NCBI GenBank assembly: GCA_963989245.1
Contig: OZ022339.1
Location: forward strand, 13,387,744 to 13,451,743
Reading direction: 5' to 3'
Origin: Nansenia antarctica
Lineage: Eukaryota; Chordata; Actinopteri; Argentiniformes; Microstomatidae
Length of the DNA stretch: 64,000 nucleotides
The translations under genes and the position numbers were made by a program. The notes beneath the pieces were generated by a model, which ran no database searches, was not told where the DNA came from, and saw nothing but the letters and a program-made list of their open reading frames with translations. Below are positions 41,605-50,479 of the stretch, piece after piece (position 1 is the stretch's first letter; each line of letters starts with the position of its first letter).

Positions 41605-44319
41605 CCACTTACCATTTTCACAAAGCCAGCCAGGGTAATTTTCTGCATTCAGAATGCATAATAAAGAACTGCATCAAGGGAAGTGACTAGCAGTTATTCT
41701 GCTGTTTCCATTACCTATGTCTTACAGCGAAGAAAAAAAAGTGTCTTTTAAAGTGTATCCAGATTAAACAGTAAAGACATCATCATTTTAGCTCAATTTT
41801 ACGATAAATGTTTTATATTATGAATCAACTGCAGCAGAAGCTCAGTTGTTATGCAAACGAGGTCTCATCAGTATTCATCAGACGAGTTCTAAATGTGTTA
41901 GGATGTCATTCTGACAGCCTCAGATAAATGTTCACACTGATGTCCCAGCATGCTTTTACTTAGCTTGTCCATCAAATTAAATGTCTTAGCTGCAGCTAAC
42001 AACTCACATGTCATCTTAATACTTACTTAATACTAAGAGACAGACACAGACAGACAGACTCAGACACAGACACAGACACAGACAGAGACAGAGACAGAGA
42101 CAGACAGACAGAGCCTATTTGGGTCCCTGTTGCTTGAAAGATAAGGGATGATTTATGTGAATATCTTTTTGGCTACTTGTGGAAGACAAATGGGGTTTCT
42201 TGAGACAATAGCCTCGCTTTTACATTGGGAACCAGAGGAAAGAAGGTTATATAACTGTGGTGAACATGGGAGAAGTCTACCTTGGCCTACCAGGCGGTTT
42301 TGGTGGCTGGGCTCACCAGTGTTTTCTTCCTTTTTAATTAAAAAAATAATACAAATTGAGAACCAATTCTCATTTGCAATGACGACCTGGCCAAGAGGCA
42401 AAACAGAGGCAAGTCTGTACAACACAGTATATACAATATAAAACATGAGTACAATAAACAACAAAGAGTCGATTTTAAAAACATCCTAGCAAATACAACA
42501 TCACAATATAAACAGTATATAGGGACCAGGGGGACGTTATTTTAAACGCAGGTGCAGTGATCAGAGACTCTATCTAGTAATGACTTTTTAAAAGAGGGTA
42601 ACGAGATGAAGGTGTTGAGTTTTAGTGTTTTTTGCAATTCCAGTCAGTAGGGGCAGCAAACTGGAAAGAGTGACGGCCAAAGGAGGTGCAGACTTTCGGG
42701 TTTTGCCGATGATGGATTTATAAATCCATACATTTATAAATTATACCAGTGGATCTGTTGCCTGGTGTGGAGAGATGGCCAGTTGACTTGGGAATACAGG
42801 TCGCAGTGATGAGTGTTGAAAGGGGCACCGACGACAAAGCAGATAGCAGTGTGATAGATGACGTCCAGTTTATTGAGAACGTTTTGGGGGGCAATCCTGT
42901 TGTTTTTTTGTTATTTAGGAGGTTGTTTTTTTGGTATTTAGGAGGTGGAGGTTGGAGAAGGCATACTGGATGCTGTTGAAGCTGTGTTGCAGGGAGGTTA
43001 GGGCAGTGTTCAGAGAGGTGCCGGATGTGACCAGAATGGTGTCGTCAGCATACAGATGGGTGTAATACATGGAGCAATTTAATAGGGTTGGACCAAGAAT
43101 GGAGCCCTGAGGGACACCCATGGACAGGGACAGTGGGTCAGACAGCAAGCCCTCAGCTCTCCCAGACTGTACACGGCCAGATGTTACAAACTGTTACAAA
43201 CTGTTGTTTTTGGTCATGTCAATGTTTCAGATATATTTTTGTGATATTTCAGCCCAATAGCTGCTTCCTTGACTTCCATTGACCTCTATTTAGTCCTCAT
43301 GTTGACAGACATTAAAAGCAGACTCAACGCAAAGCCTAGAATCAATACTAGAAAGTGACAGCTCTATTATTAAATGTGACAGAACACACCTGACTAAACC
43401 AAACAAGCCAATTGTCCCATTACTTTTTAAATAGACCTGAAATAGAAGACTATACAAAAGTTTTGTTATTTCTAAATGATGAAACCAATATGTACACAAA
43501 TACTGTAAGATGATAATCTCTACTTTAACCTCATAGTAATTGTTTGAATTAAAATCCAAACTTTTCGATTATATAGCCAAAAGAAGAAAAAGAGCTTCAC
43601 TGTCCCATTACTTACATGGGCCGGTTTCACAGACAAGGCTTAAGCCTAATCCTAGACTAAAAAACATCTTCAATGGAGATTTTACATTGAAAGTGTGATT
43701 TAGTCCAGGACTAGGCTTAAGCCTTGTCTCTGAAACCGGCCCTGTATGTCAGAATGCTGTTTTGGTTTGGAAAAAGCGTTTTCTAAAATGGACACGCATG
43801 CAGAAACACAAAAGCTAATAGTCTGACACTGCAATTCCGTTTTGAGAGATTATATTATTATTAGGGAGGATGTTGTTGAACTTCTAACTGAATTTCGCCA
43901 CGATGGCCAGAGGTGGCAGATTTCTGACAAACTTACGCCCTGCTCATTGAAGCAAAGTTTATGTAGTCATGATGCTGAAATATTATTGATAATCCACGAA
44001 CATTTGACCATCTGCATCTATGTAACAATGCTTTTCAGCTGAGACACTGTCCAATGAAAGGCAACAAAATGCCTACCCTTGTTCAACTCATCACTGTGTG
44101 TACACATCCAATGAGAGTGAGTGAAACCACTTACGATAAACAAACAAAAAAACTCTTCTTTTCCCAGGGCCAAACTGTTTTGCAGACACAGCAGTGATAC
44201 CAGCTGGCCGCGAGGTGAAGATTGACGAGTGTACTATCTGCTACTGCACATACGAGGAGGGTACGTGGCAGATCGAACGTCAGGCCACCTGCAGCAAGAA
44301 CGACTGCCAGCAGAGTTAG
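29605..44319 (+). CDS. vwc2: Brorin, von Willebrand factor C domain-containing protein 2 (three coding exons)
   Basis: Coding exons are 29684-30352, 36735-36864 and 44168-44319; 29605-29683 is 5' UTR. The product is 316 residues, close to the ~325 of mammalian VWC2. Residues 1-24 form a signal peptide (MTAEVLFVLWFLMTGTQC). A variable acidic/basic region follows, then YAYPDYRGKGC leads into cysteine-rich VWC repeats at about 145-203, 206-267 and 268-316. The signatures CPCLC, QCCPQCK, QCCPICK and the end CTYEEGTWQIERQATC fit VWC2, not VWC2L. Brorin is secreted, antagonises BMP signalling and promotes neural differentiation. The ATG at 29684 is chosen because it directly precedes the signal peptide; 29702 is a second in-frame option. 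A short uORF (ATGGACTGA) opens the exon at 29605. Confidence 0.95.
29684..30352 (+). CDS. vwc2: vwc2 coding exon 1
   Basis: 223 codons: signal peptide, variable N-terminal region, first VWC repeat and the start of the second. Ends at LQEFE, donor GTGAGC, phase 0. Confidence 0.94.
30353..31156. other. vwc2 intron 1, 5' part
   Basis: Contains a LINE-tail-like block at 30825-30960 related to 45380-45480. The rest is unassigned. Confidence 0.5.
31157..31896. repeat. 33-bp minisatellite, about 22 copies
   Basis: The unit core is GGTAGTCTGTATACATGGGG followed by TGTGTTAAGGTTA. Two copies (near 31290 and 31710) carry the same internal deletion of about ten bases, suggesting block duplication or unequal exchange. 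The 11-residue periodic frames on both strands come from the 33-bp period. Confidence 0.97.
31897..32281. other. Unassigned part of vwc2 intron 1
   Basis: AT-rich. No recognised feature. Confidence 0.5.
32282..32915. repeat. Complex G/A-rich minisatellite with 9-11-bp subunits
   Basis: Mixtures of GGGTAACAG, GGGCAACAG and GGGCTGGGTAACAG/GGGTAGCAG over about 630 bp. Strong strand asymmetry (no stops in several minus frames) creates three overlapping long open frames, none of them real. Confidence 0.96.
33300..33600. mobile_element. Tc1/mariner-like terminal fragment
   Basis: Contains GGGCCCTCCATAATTATTGG and, about 170 bp later, CCAAAAGTATTGGGACAG, phrases found at the ends of fish Tc1-like elements. 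No transposase is left. Confidence 0.55.
33602..33655 (-). mobile_element. LINE 3'-tail fragment with TGAA repeat
   Basis: Reverse complement of the family seen at 3940-4285: a TGAA run, then GGTCTTTATTGTCATT and ACAGTACAGGTACC. Confidence 0.6.
33656..34429. other. Unassigned part of vwc2 intron 1
   Basis: No recognised feature. Scattered GTAACGT motifs near 34130-34180. Confidence 0.45.
34430..35370. mobile_element. CpG-rich region with segments shared with the element at 54.2-55.0 kb
   Basis: 34434-34465 resembles 54750-54780 in the same orientation (shared GCACGTAACATCCAT), while 34900-35045 matches 54465-54600 in reverse complement (shared GATAATACGATGGTTATCAT). The rest is GC- and CpG-rich, including CTACGC repeats at 35190-35250. 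Likely a rearranged DNA-transposon copy; the boundaries are unclear. Confidence 0.45.
35371..36288. mobile_element. Non-autonomous hAT-like element
   Basis: The ends CAGTGTTTCCTC (35371-35382) and GAGGAAACACTG (36277-36288) are perfect 12-bp inverted repeats with the CAGTG termini typical of hAT elements. CGTGG is repeated directly on both flanks (5 bp), shorter than the usual 8-bp hAT duplication. The interior is CpG-rich with no transposase, and carries a second palindromic element. Confidence 0.65.
35944..36085. mobile_element. Nested palindromic MITE
   Basis: 25-bp inverted repeats matching at 22 of 25 bases, sharing GCGTTCGTAAAT and CGCTCTG. It sits inside the hAT-like element, so it probably inserted later or was captured. 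Confidence 0.6.
36600..36694. repeat. (GT)n microsatellite next to vwc2 exon 2
   Basis: About 47 GT units ending only 40 bp upstream of the exon 2 acceptor. Confidence 0.97.
36735..36864 (+). CDS. vwc2: vwc2 coding exon 2
   Basis: 43 codons plus one base, VSPCEKCRCEASGEVLC to QCCPICKS, completing the second VWC repeat. Acceptor CTCCTCCAG, donor GTGAGT, phase 1. The first donor must be the authentic one because splicing from it gives the family sequence CKSGPNCF. Confidence 0.94.
36865..37120. repeat. Tandem array of ten copies of the vwc2 exon 2 splice-donor region
   Basis: The unit is 26 bp: the six donor bases GTGAGT plus GTTGTCCATCTGTAAGAGTG, which is the last 20-21 bases of exon 2 with one C deleted. 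Copies start at 36865, 36891, 36917, 36943 (GTGAGTAT variant), 36969, 36995, 37021, 37047 (22 bp), 37069 and 37095; an eleventh donor-like GTGAAT is at 37121. Each junction keeps the AGAGTG/GTGAGT context of the real donor. Confidence 0.97.
37121..37795. other. Unassigned part of vwc2 intron 2
   Basis: Includes a short ACTACTATCACTACT-like imperfect trinucleotide region near 37230-37290. Otherwise unrecognised. Confidence 0.45.
37796..37852. repeat. (AAT)n microsatellite
   Basis: About 19 AAT units; the poly-tyrosine minus-strand frame is an artefact. Confidence 0.97.
37853..40017. other. Unassigned part of vwc2 intron 2
   Basis: About 2.2 kb with no repeat family I recognise and balanced composition; possibly includes conserved non-coding DNA. 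The last ~150 bp may be 5' flanking sequence of the gypsy fragment. Confidence 0.4.
40018..40821 (+). mobile_element. Ty3/gypsy reverse-transcriptase fragment with intact open frame
   Basis: An uninterrupted 267-codon frame encoding the RT part of a Ty3/gypsy-type pol. It carries DVPSQTT, HPYRVNP, SSAWSSPCLL, KLDLLKGYWQVPL, the catalytic YLDDLIVY, and the post-RT segment LTVNLAKCEF...YLGRQVG. Protease, RNase H, integrase and both LTRs are absent, and a stop follows directly after the RT domain. It lies in vwc2 intron 2 on the gene's own strand. The frame has stayed open over the whole RT domain, which suggests recent arrival or chance; the element is not mobile on its own. Confidence 0.9.
40822..41562. 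other. Unassigned part of vwc2 intron 2
   Basis: No recognised feature. Confidence 0.45.
41563..41600. repeat. (CA)n microsatellite
   Basis: About 18 CA units. Confidence 0.96.
42048..42112. repeat. CAGA/GACAGA repeat
   Basis: Imperfect repeat of ACAGACAG and AGAGACAG units. Confidence 0.92.
42330..43150 (-). mobile_element. Internally deleted LINE fragment
   Basis: The minus-strand frame 43148-42915 contains LSMGVPQGSILGPTLL and HLYADDTILVTSGTSLNTAL, the RT core; 42640-42700 on the minus strand carries the FQFAAPTDW-like C-terminal block, and the low-coordinate end is a tail with GAGAACCAATTCTCATTTGC on the plus strand. It is a relative of the element at 25370-26610, lacking several hundred internal bases. 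Confidence 0.75.
43390..43612. mobile_element. Tc1-like terminal fragment
   Basis: Contains AATTGTCCCATTACTTTT and, about 200 bp later, CACTGTCCCATTACTTACAT, resembling the TIR region of fish Tc1-like elements. Confidence 0.45.
43618..43742. mobile_element. Foldback MITE, 125 bp
   Basis: 44-bp terminal arms matching at 41 of 44 bases. They begin GGGCCGGTTTCACAGACAAG and include the self-complementary GGCTTAAGCC; the loop is 37 bp. No clear target duplication. Such palindromes are abundant in fish genomes. Confidence 0.85.
44168..44319 (+). CDS. vwc2: vwc2 coding exon 3
   Basis: Two bases completing a glycine codon, then PNCFADTAVIPAGREVK, CTICYCTYEEGTWQIER and CSKNDCQQS before TAG. Acceptor TTTTCCCAG. 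Confidence 0.95.
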
Positions 44320-44490
44320 AAACCGGCTTTGGAAGGGGGGGTGGGGCCATGGGTACCTGGTGGCTAAACCAGTCAGCACGCAACTTTCAGCCTTCACCCA
44401 GCCTTCCTACCAGACATCAGGGTTAGATCCCAGACCATTCCATTTAAGCATTTATAATCACATGTATTGCTAAATAAAAGTTTTGTATGA
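44320..44490 (+). other. vwc2: vwc2 3' UTR (proximal) with poly(A) signal
   Basis: AATAAA at 44473-44478, followed by a T/G-rich stretch. A longer UTR cannot be excluded. Confidence 0.55.
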
Positions 44491-45340
44491 AGATTTGTAA
44501 TCCACGTACAGAATATCTATTTATCTATGTACTGAAATATGTATGATAGGTATAGGAGAACAACTCAGAACTAGGTTAAAGATATTTTTTATAAGCACTG
44601 TATTTTAATATACTGCTACTGTTCATGTACAGAGTCAGAGGTCAAACAAACATCGTGGAATGTACTGTATAGAACACCTACAGTTGTCTGTCTGTGTTAA
44701 TGAGGTAAAACAACAGTTGTCTGCACTAGGGGAGGTAAAACAACCAGTGTCAATGAGGTAAAACAACCTGTGTGTTATGCTTGTATGACACTACGCAGTG
44801 AGCAGAGAAATGACAGCCCAGATGTGGCCCACGTCTCTTATCTAGCGGCATCCGGATGTGGCCCAGGTACAACGTTGTTCCCCACACCAGAAGTGGCCAG
44901 CTCTGGCTGCCATTCCTGAGCCTCATCTTTGCCATGAAAATGCCAGACCTTAGCCGGTATGTGGATGTGGTCCAGTTATCACTTGATAAATGTGACAGGG
45001 TCTGGTGAAAAAGGCTCCAAGTAGGGCAAGGTAATTCTTCATTTTTTTTTTTTTTTTTTTTTTACAGATGATCAAAGTACAGATTGTAAGCTTTCAAATG
45101 ATGTGTCATACATTGAAATCTGACTTGAAGAAGATATGCGTATTTGAATGTTGGTACAACTCAAGTCAACTAACAGAGAAAATAACCCTCAATGTTTCAC
45201 ACTTTTCACAAGCAGGTAACTCCTCCCCAACCATTCCCCCATTAGTCTGTCATTATCTGTCAGTGGGGTTGTCAGCTAGCCCTCAGGAAACAAACTTGCA
45301 GGGCTGATATGTTTAAATTGCCAAATAATAATAATAATTC
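44491..45340. other. Intergenic DNA downstream of vwc2
   Basis: 44800-45000 has repeated AGATGTGGCCCA/GGATGTGGCCCA phrases that recur in altered form at 50170-50470. A T run lies at 45042-45063. No genes. Confidence 0.45.
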
Positions 45341-45349
45341 AAGATTCAT

Positions 45350-45500
45350 GGTTTTTTTATTGCCATGTGTGCCAAAATGTTATTACATCCCATTATACAA
45401 GTACAAGAGTAACATTTTTATGGCTTCAGGTCCAGTCGATATTGCAGCAGCAAGATAAAACAAAATGGCAATATTTATAAAAGCAAACAACAAGGCAAGA
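45350..45500 (-). mobile_element. LINE-tail-like fragment
   Basis: An AAT run, TTCAAGATTCATGG, and a block shared with 30825-30960 (both have a GGCTTCAG core and CAAGATAA runs). Oriented with the tail at low coordinates. Confidence 0.4.
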
Positions 45501-45559
45501 TACTAATTGAGCAACACAATAATAGAATAGTAAAAAATAATAATGTTGTGTCCGTGCAT

Positions 45560-47140
45560 ATGCATTTCTCATTATAGGGTATGTGACGTTTCGTGCCTCA
45601 TCAGAACAGAATGATCTCTTCTCAAAAAGGTCATTCTGCCTGGCCATGTCCAATCCGGGTGGGGCTTGCACAGTAAGACCATCTATAGGGAGATGGACAT
45701 CAGCGTTGCCCAGCAGCTGAAACTCGACTGGTTCTGCATTACAATGTTTAGTGGCCACAACCACACCAGGTCTCTGGGCATCAAAGCCGTAATAAAATAG
45801 AAGCAAGACAATACATTTAAAATGATTGCCCACTGTTACCAACACACAATTTTCACAAAATACTACTATGTTCATAAATTGTTAATACAATGACAACAAT
45901 AATTACCTGAAGTGCTGGTAACTCTTAATATGTGGGAGCTTTCAGAAGAAAGCCAAGTTTTGAACTAACCCTGTGCCATCCTCCAGTCCTACAAGCTGGC
46001 TGGGATGTTTACTTGCTTCACAGGAGAGCTGTCCCTCACAACCCCAGCAATGTCTGACAAAGTGTCCACTCTGGTCTTCCCGGAGCACTGTTTGACCGGT
46101 CCAAAGCACCAGTCGGGGCCACCCTTGGTGAGGCCTGCAATCAGAAAGTGGAGGCCCAGCTTCAAGTGAAGGTTGTGCATAGTCCGCCAAGCACAGTACC
46201 ATAGCACATACTGTGGGGGAAAATAAGTATTTCACCCCCTGCTGATTTTGTGAGTTTACGTACTTAGAAAGAAATTAATTGTCTATAATTTTAATGGCAG
46301 GTTCATTTTTAACAGTGAGAGACAGCAAAGACACAATTTGAGTACACTTCAGAACATGAGTCTTATACACAACGTTTACACATACCAAGCGTTTCCACAG
46401 CATCTTTGTAGAGAGAGCTTTGGTGGCATTACTTGGCAGTAACTTTGCACTCATGTCTCTGTGACCAGGGTGCCTGCCAGGGAGAACAGTGGTGTGGTCT
46501 TCTGCGTAGTTCGCTATGAATGCCACCACTCTTTTGATGTCCTCAGTATTGAGGAAGTACTTGTTTGTCCATTGTTTCCTCCACTGGCATGGCACTGCAC
46601 CATGTTCCTTGTAGGATTGGGCAATTGATAGGGTTTTGCTGATCCTGAACAAAAACAAACAGTTAGTTCAGCACGCTAACTCACAAAGTTAGCTACCTTA
46701 GCTACTCAAAAACACCCGTTAAAGCCTAATAAAGAACACACACTAAACTTACCCCAGTACAAAGCAGAAGGTGTGTTGGCAGACAGTGCCGTGAATCCTG
46801 TATGTTGATCGATGAAACCTTTGTTTTGTAGAAACCTTCGTGGATTGAGTCATTTCAGAATTATTCATAGATGTGAGTATAGTTCCCAAAACAAGCATGT
46901 CTCCGTTGTCTGCTGACAATGACGCTGTGTTAAGTCTGGGGTTGTAGATCCGTTCTGGAGACAGTCTTTGGCTGGAAGAGACATCTTGTTGTCTTGAATT
47001 CTCTTTCCATCTCTGCTGGCACTTGCAATCAAAGTTTCTTATCTTCTTCATTTCATTTCTTTTTCTTATGTAATCGCTGTCCACTGTTGTAGCATCAACT
47101 GATCTTAAAACCTTTTCGATGCCCACAGCCACAGTGCCAT
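45560..47140 (-). pseudogene. Decayed intron-containing transposon gene (DUF7869-type protein)
   Basis: Minus-strand segments follow the order of a protein family widespread in fish and invertebrate transposons. First segment 47132-46753: CKCQQRW, RLNTASLSADNGDMLVLG, HGTVCQHTFCFVLG. It is joined by a proper intron (donor GTAAGT, acceptor TTGTTCAG) to 46644-46400: YKEHGAVPCQWRK, FIANYAEDHTTVLPGRHPG. After a gap come 46213-45970 (WYCAWRTMHNLHL, HFLIAGLTKGGPDWCFGPVK) and 45810-45570 (GFDAQRPGVVV, FCSDEARNV). The middle, which normally has an Asp-Asn-Cys-x-Gly-Gln motif, is absent and a Tc1-like fragment sits there. One segment contains a stop. The family name is from memory. Confidence 0.6.
46212..46335. 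mobile_element. Tc1-like fragment inside the decayed transposon gene
   Basis: Contains GGGGGAAAATAAGTATTT, CCCCTGCTGATTTTGTGAG and TCTATAATTTTAATGGCAGG, a phrase set typical of a common fish Tc1-like element end. It lies where the central exon of the host element should be. Confidence 0.55.
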
Positions 47141-47897
47141 TGTCCTTTTGGTCTGCTCCGCTGATGTTACGGAGTTGGCTAGTTAACCCACATCACATCA
47201 GCCAAAGTAGTGATGAATATAATTCCACAACTGGATATTACTTCATTTCCAATCATAGTTAGCTAGATTACTTACTTAGTTAGCTTACTTACGTATCAAA
47301 TGTATATTTTGTCATATAGACGCATTACAGAGAACACACCATCTCCCACAGCTGTCCTGCATCGCACAGTCAGCAGGGAGCGAGCCCGCAGCGCAGAGCA
47401 CATGAGAACTGCCCCAGACCCATAATATCGCTACTACTAAATATAATTCCAGCTTACTTACTTAGCTAGATTACTTATCAAATGCACATTTGTAATATGT
47501 TTACGCAGTGCATAAATACATGATGATAATATAAAACAGAGGTATGGCAGATATGGTATATGGCAGTCTCACACCTGACTCGTTCGAATTCACGTCTACT
47601 ACGTTCCAGTTCTGAATCCAGTTGAATGCGTGATTCAAGTAGCTTGTGAAAACCCGGGACGTGTGAAAAGGCGCAACCCGGTAATCTTCGGGAATTTTTA
47701 GGGCATGTGTGAAGGGCGAAAATCCCTGGCGGACCCGGGTTGGGATTCCATGTAATTTACATGGAACTATGTGTGAAAGGGGCTTATGTAATCCAAGAGG
47801 AATGAGTCCATAAATTCTCCACTGTCAATGGTTCTACCGGCTGCTGAAAGACTGTTTATAGTAGTGGCAAGAACGTCAGCCTCCATTTTGTAAACAA
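47141..47897. other. Possible 5' and terminal region of the decayed transposon
   Basis: CpG-containing DNA ending in phrases such as CATGTGTGAAGGGCGA and ATGTGTGAAAGGGGCTTA near 47705-47787, reminiscent of transposon ends. No TIR partner is found. Confidence 0.3.
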
Positions 47898-47898
47898 A

Positions 47899-47955
<57 letters not shown>
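47898..47955. repeat. (CA)n microsatellite
   Basis: About 28 CA units with one TA interruption. Confidence 0.96.
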
Positions 47956-47957
<2 letters not shown>

Positions 47958-49330
47958 ATATGTGTTGGGGTCGTTGCAGGCGCAACAGCCAGTAAAATTA
48001 AGGGAATACGCCCCAAACCCACTGGCTAAGTTTGCTAACAAATTATAAATATTTAGTGATGCTAAATCTGTTGTTTATTATATTGAGTGGACTCTTCAAC
48101 ACTTCAACTTTGTAATATGCAAAAACACATGCAGAACTATGGGCCAGGTCGGGCTGCTTTAACATTAGTCGTCCCAACGGAGGTCCACAGTGTCCACACT
48201 TTATAATAAAATAACTCTGCCGTTGTTAAACCCATGCCACCTGACTTAATAACATATTTTTTTCAAATAGCCAACAAGTCACATATTGAAGTGCTTTACC
48301 CTCATCATGGTGAATCAGAAGTGACCTTACAGTTATAAATGGATTACCCATTTCAACTGTAATGGCTATATCTGCAACATTGGGCAGATGCACACGGAAC
48401 AATACTGGAGATACCTGTGGAATGTGCAACCGACTTATATTTGGATCTTGCACACAGAAACTCAGAAAATGTGTTTTGCATGGTGGAGCATAAAAGCTGA
48501 CGAATTTGTCTGTTGACATTACTGATGTATTTGTGTAAAGGCGCATATAGCCACTAAAAGATGATGTATCGACCTTCTTTCATATACAGTATGTATAATT
48601 ATATTTCATTAAATGTCATTATTGCTTCAGATTTGTGTTCTGTTTTACGCATTAGCGTTTCACATTTGACCACATGTTTTTGTTACAGTCTGTCAATATG
48701 TTATATTCAATATGTAAGCTTTTTAAAATACAAAATGAAGTATTGTAATGATTCTGTGTCCCGACTAAACACAACCAGTGCATAATATTTTCATGGTATT
48801 GATCTAATACAATGATTACTCTGTTACACTTAACACTGTAAGCGCAACGCTGTTTCGCATACTTTTAGGGTGCCCTCTATGTCAAATGACCCCCCACTCT
48901 TTACAGTGAGAAGCTGTGTACTGACGCACAATGAGCGCTGGATGGCGCCGCTTGTACATTAGTCTGGCTCCGCAGCCTGAAATGAATTGAAACTCTGAAA
49001 CCAAGAAGCCAAGGAGTCAACATCTCTATTTGTAAAAATGCATGTTCCTATGCGCAGAGAAGCGTGGAAAATTATGAGCTCAATCTGACATGAATAAGCG
49101 TGAGTCGGCTGAAAACGTATTTTCATGCAACATGGAACAAATTAAATAATATATATATATAATATAATGTATATAATGTAATCAAGTTTCAAGTGTATTT
49201 GTCACATGCTAGAAAGTTTTTCATTCAAAAAGAAAGTCAATTTCGGCAGGTATGTCTGTAATCTGAAAAAAAAAGTTGATTATCACTACTATTAAAATAA
49301 TAGTAATAAATATTGCAATATCATTTACAT
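47956..49330. other. Unassigned intergenic DNA
   Basis: A 106-codon minus-strand frame (48546-48226) is not recognised and has no supporting context. No other feature. Confidence 0.4.
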
Positions 49331-49420
49331 TTACATTTTTGGCATTTAGCAGACGCCTTATTCCAAAGCGACTTACAATCAATACATTTGAATGCTAAGC
49401 ATGTGAATCATCAGTCCACC
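49331..49420 (+). repeat. Interspersed teleost repeat
   Basis: Contains GGCATTTAGCAGACGCC and CCAAAGCGACTTACA, a phrase very common in fish genomes. Its origin (SINE or DNA element) is not settled here. Confidence 0.6.
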
Positions 49421-49499
49421 ATTCGTGGCAGGAAGAGTACTCTAGCTCAGGCCCGGGGCCACTGATAGAAGGAGAAACCTTCTTCTACCACCTTCTTCT

Positions 49500-50025
49500 A
49501 TTTTTTTATTTTTTTTTTTAAATACTGGAGGAACAGAGAAACAGTACAAAGGGGGCGATAGAAGTTCTTAGGTACACAGTAGAGGGGAAAGCGGACGTCT
49601 TTAGGAGACGTAGTGCTGAGGGGCAGAAGATGTCTCAGGAGGAGCAGTTAAGGTGTAACCTGAAGAGGTGGGTCTTCAGTCTACGACGGAAGATGGGTAG
49701 TGACTGCCGTTCTGACAGCCGTGGGGAGCTCATTCCACCAGCGGGGAGCCAGAGTTGTGAAGAGACGTGATCGGGCAGCATGACTGCTGTGCAGAGGTGG
49801 TGGGGCCAGTCGGCCAGCTGAGGTGGAGGAGCGGAGTGAGCGGGCTGGAGTTTGGGGGGTTACCATTTCCTTCAGGTAGGCAGGGGCTGTCCCTTTAGCT
49901 GCCTGATATGCAAGCACCAGGGTCTTGAATCTGATGCGAGCTGCAATCGGGAGCCAGTGCATGGTGCGAAGGAGAGGGGTGACATGAGAGTATTTGGGGA
50001 GGTTGAATACCAGACGTGCAGCAGT
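49500..50025 (-). mobile_element. L2-like LINE 3' fragment
   Basis: The minus-strand frame 49962-49681 reads MHWLPIAARIRFKTLVLAYQ, GTAPAYL, RSLRSSTSAGRL, LAPRWWNELP, a C-terminal L2 LINE block; a frameshift separates it from RLKTHLF-like sequence further along. Truncated at 5' near 50025. Confidence 0.8.
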
Positions 50026-50039
50026 GTAATATATATATA

Positions 50040-50479
50040 TTTATATAATACACCAGTTTTTGTGGTTCCAGAGTTCTAAATTCTTATCCCAACTGACATG
50101 ATCTGAACTGTGTGTGCCCCAACAGTAACTTTTTTGGGCATACATACCACCGTAAGCTAGAGTTGGCCAACTAGAAAACTTCCAATTCTCACCTAGTACT
50201 GGTCCCCCACATTTAGACCTACAGTACACTGGTCCCCCACATTTAGACCTACACTACACTGGCAACAATGGTAATTTATTAGAGCCATACACCACATACA
50301 TAACAGAGCTGGCCCATGAGCAACGTTCCAACTCTCACCCAGTACTGGCCTGAGTGGCCTCCCACATTTAGACAGGAAGTGGCCCAGTAACGACAGGAAT
50401 GTATCAGGGCCAGATATCACATCCCAGAGCTGGCCCATAGCAAATGACCCCCTCTCATCCAGGGCTGGCCCTCCACATT
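50040..50479. other. Unassigned DNA with GGCC-containing repeats
   Basis: Short direct repeats such as CTGGTCCCCCACATTTAGAC (two copies, 50207-50248) and variants of GCTGGCCCAT. No gene. Confidence 0.5.

Noticed and set aside
48226..48546. 106-codon minus-strand frame
   Set aside because: Looks protein-like in composition, but no known family, splice structure or second copy is visible; left unassigned.
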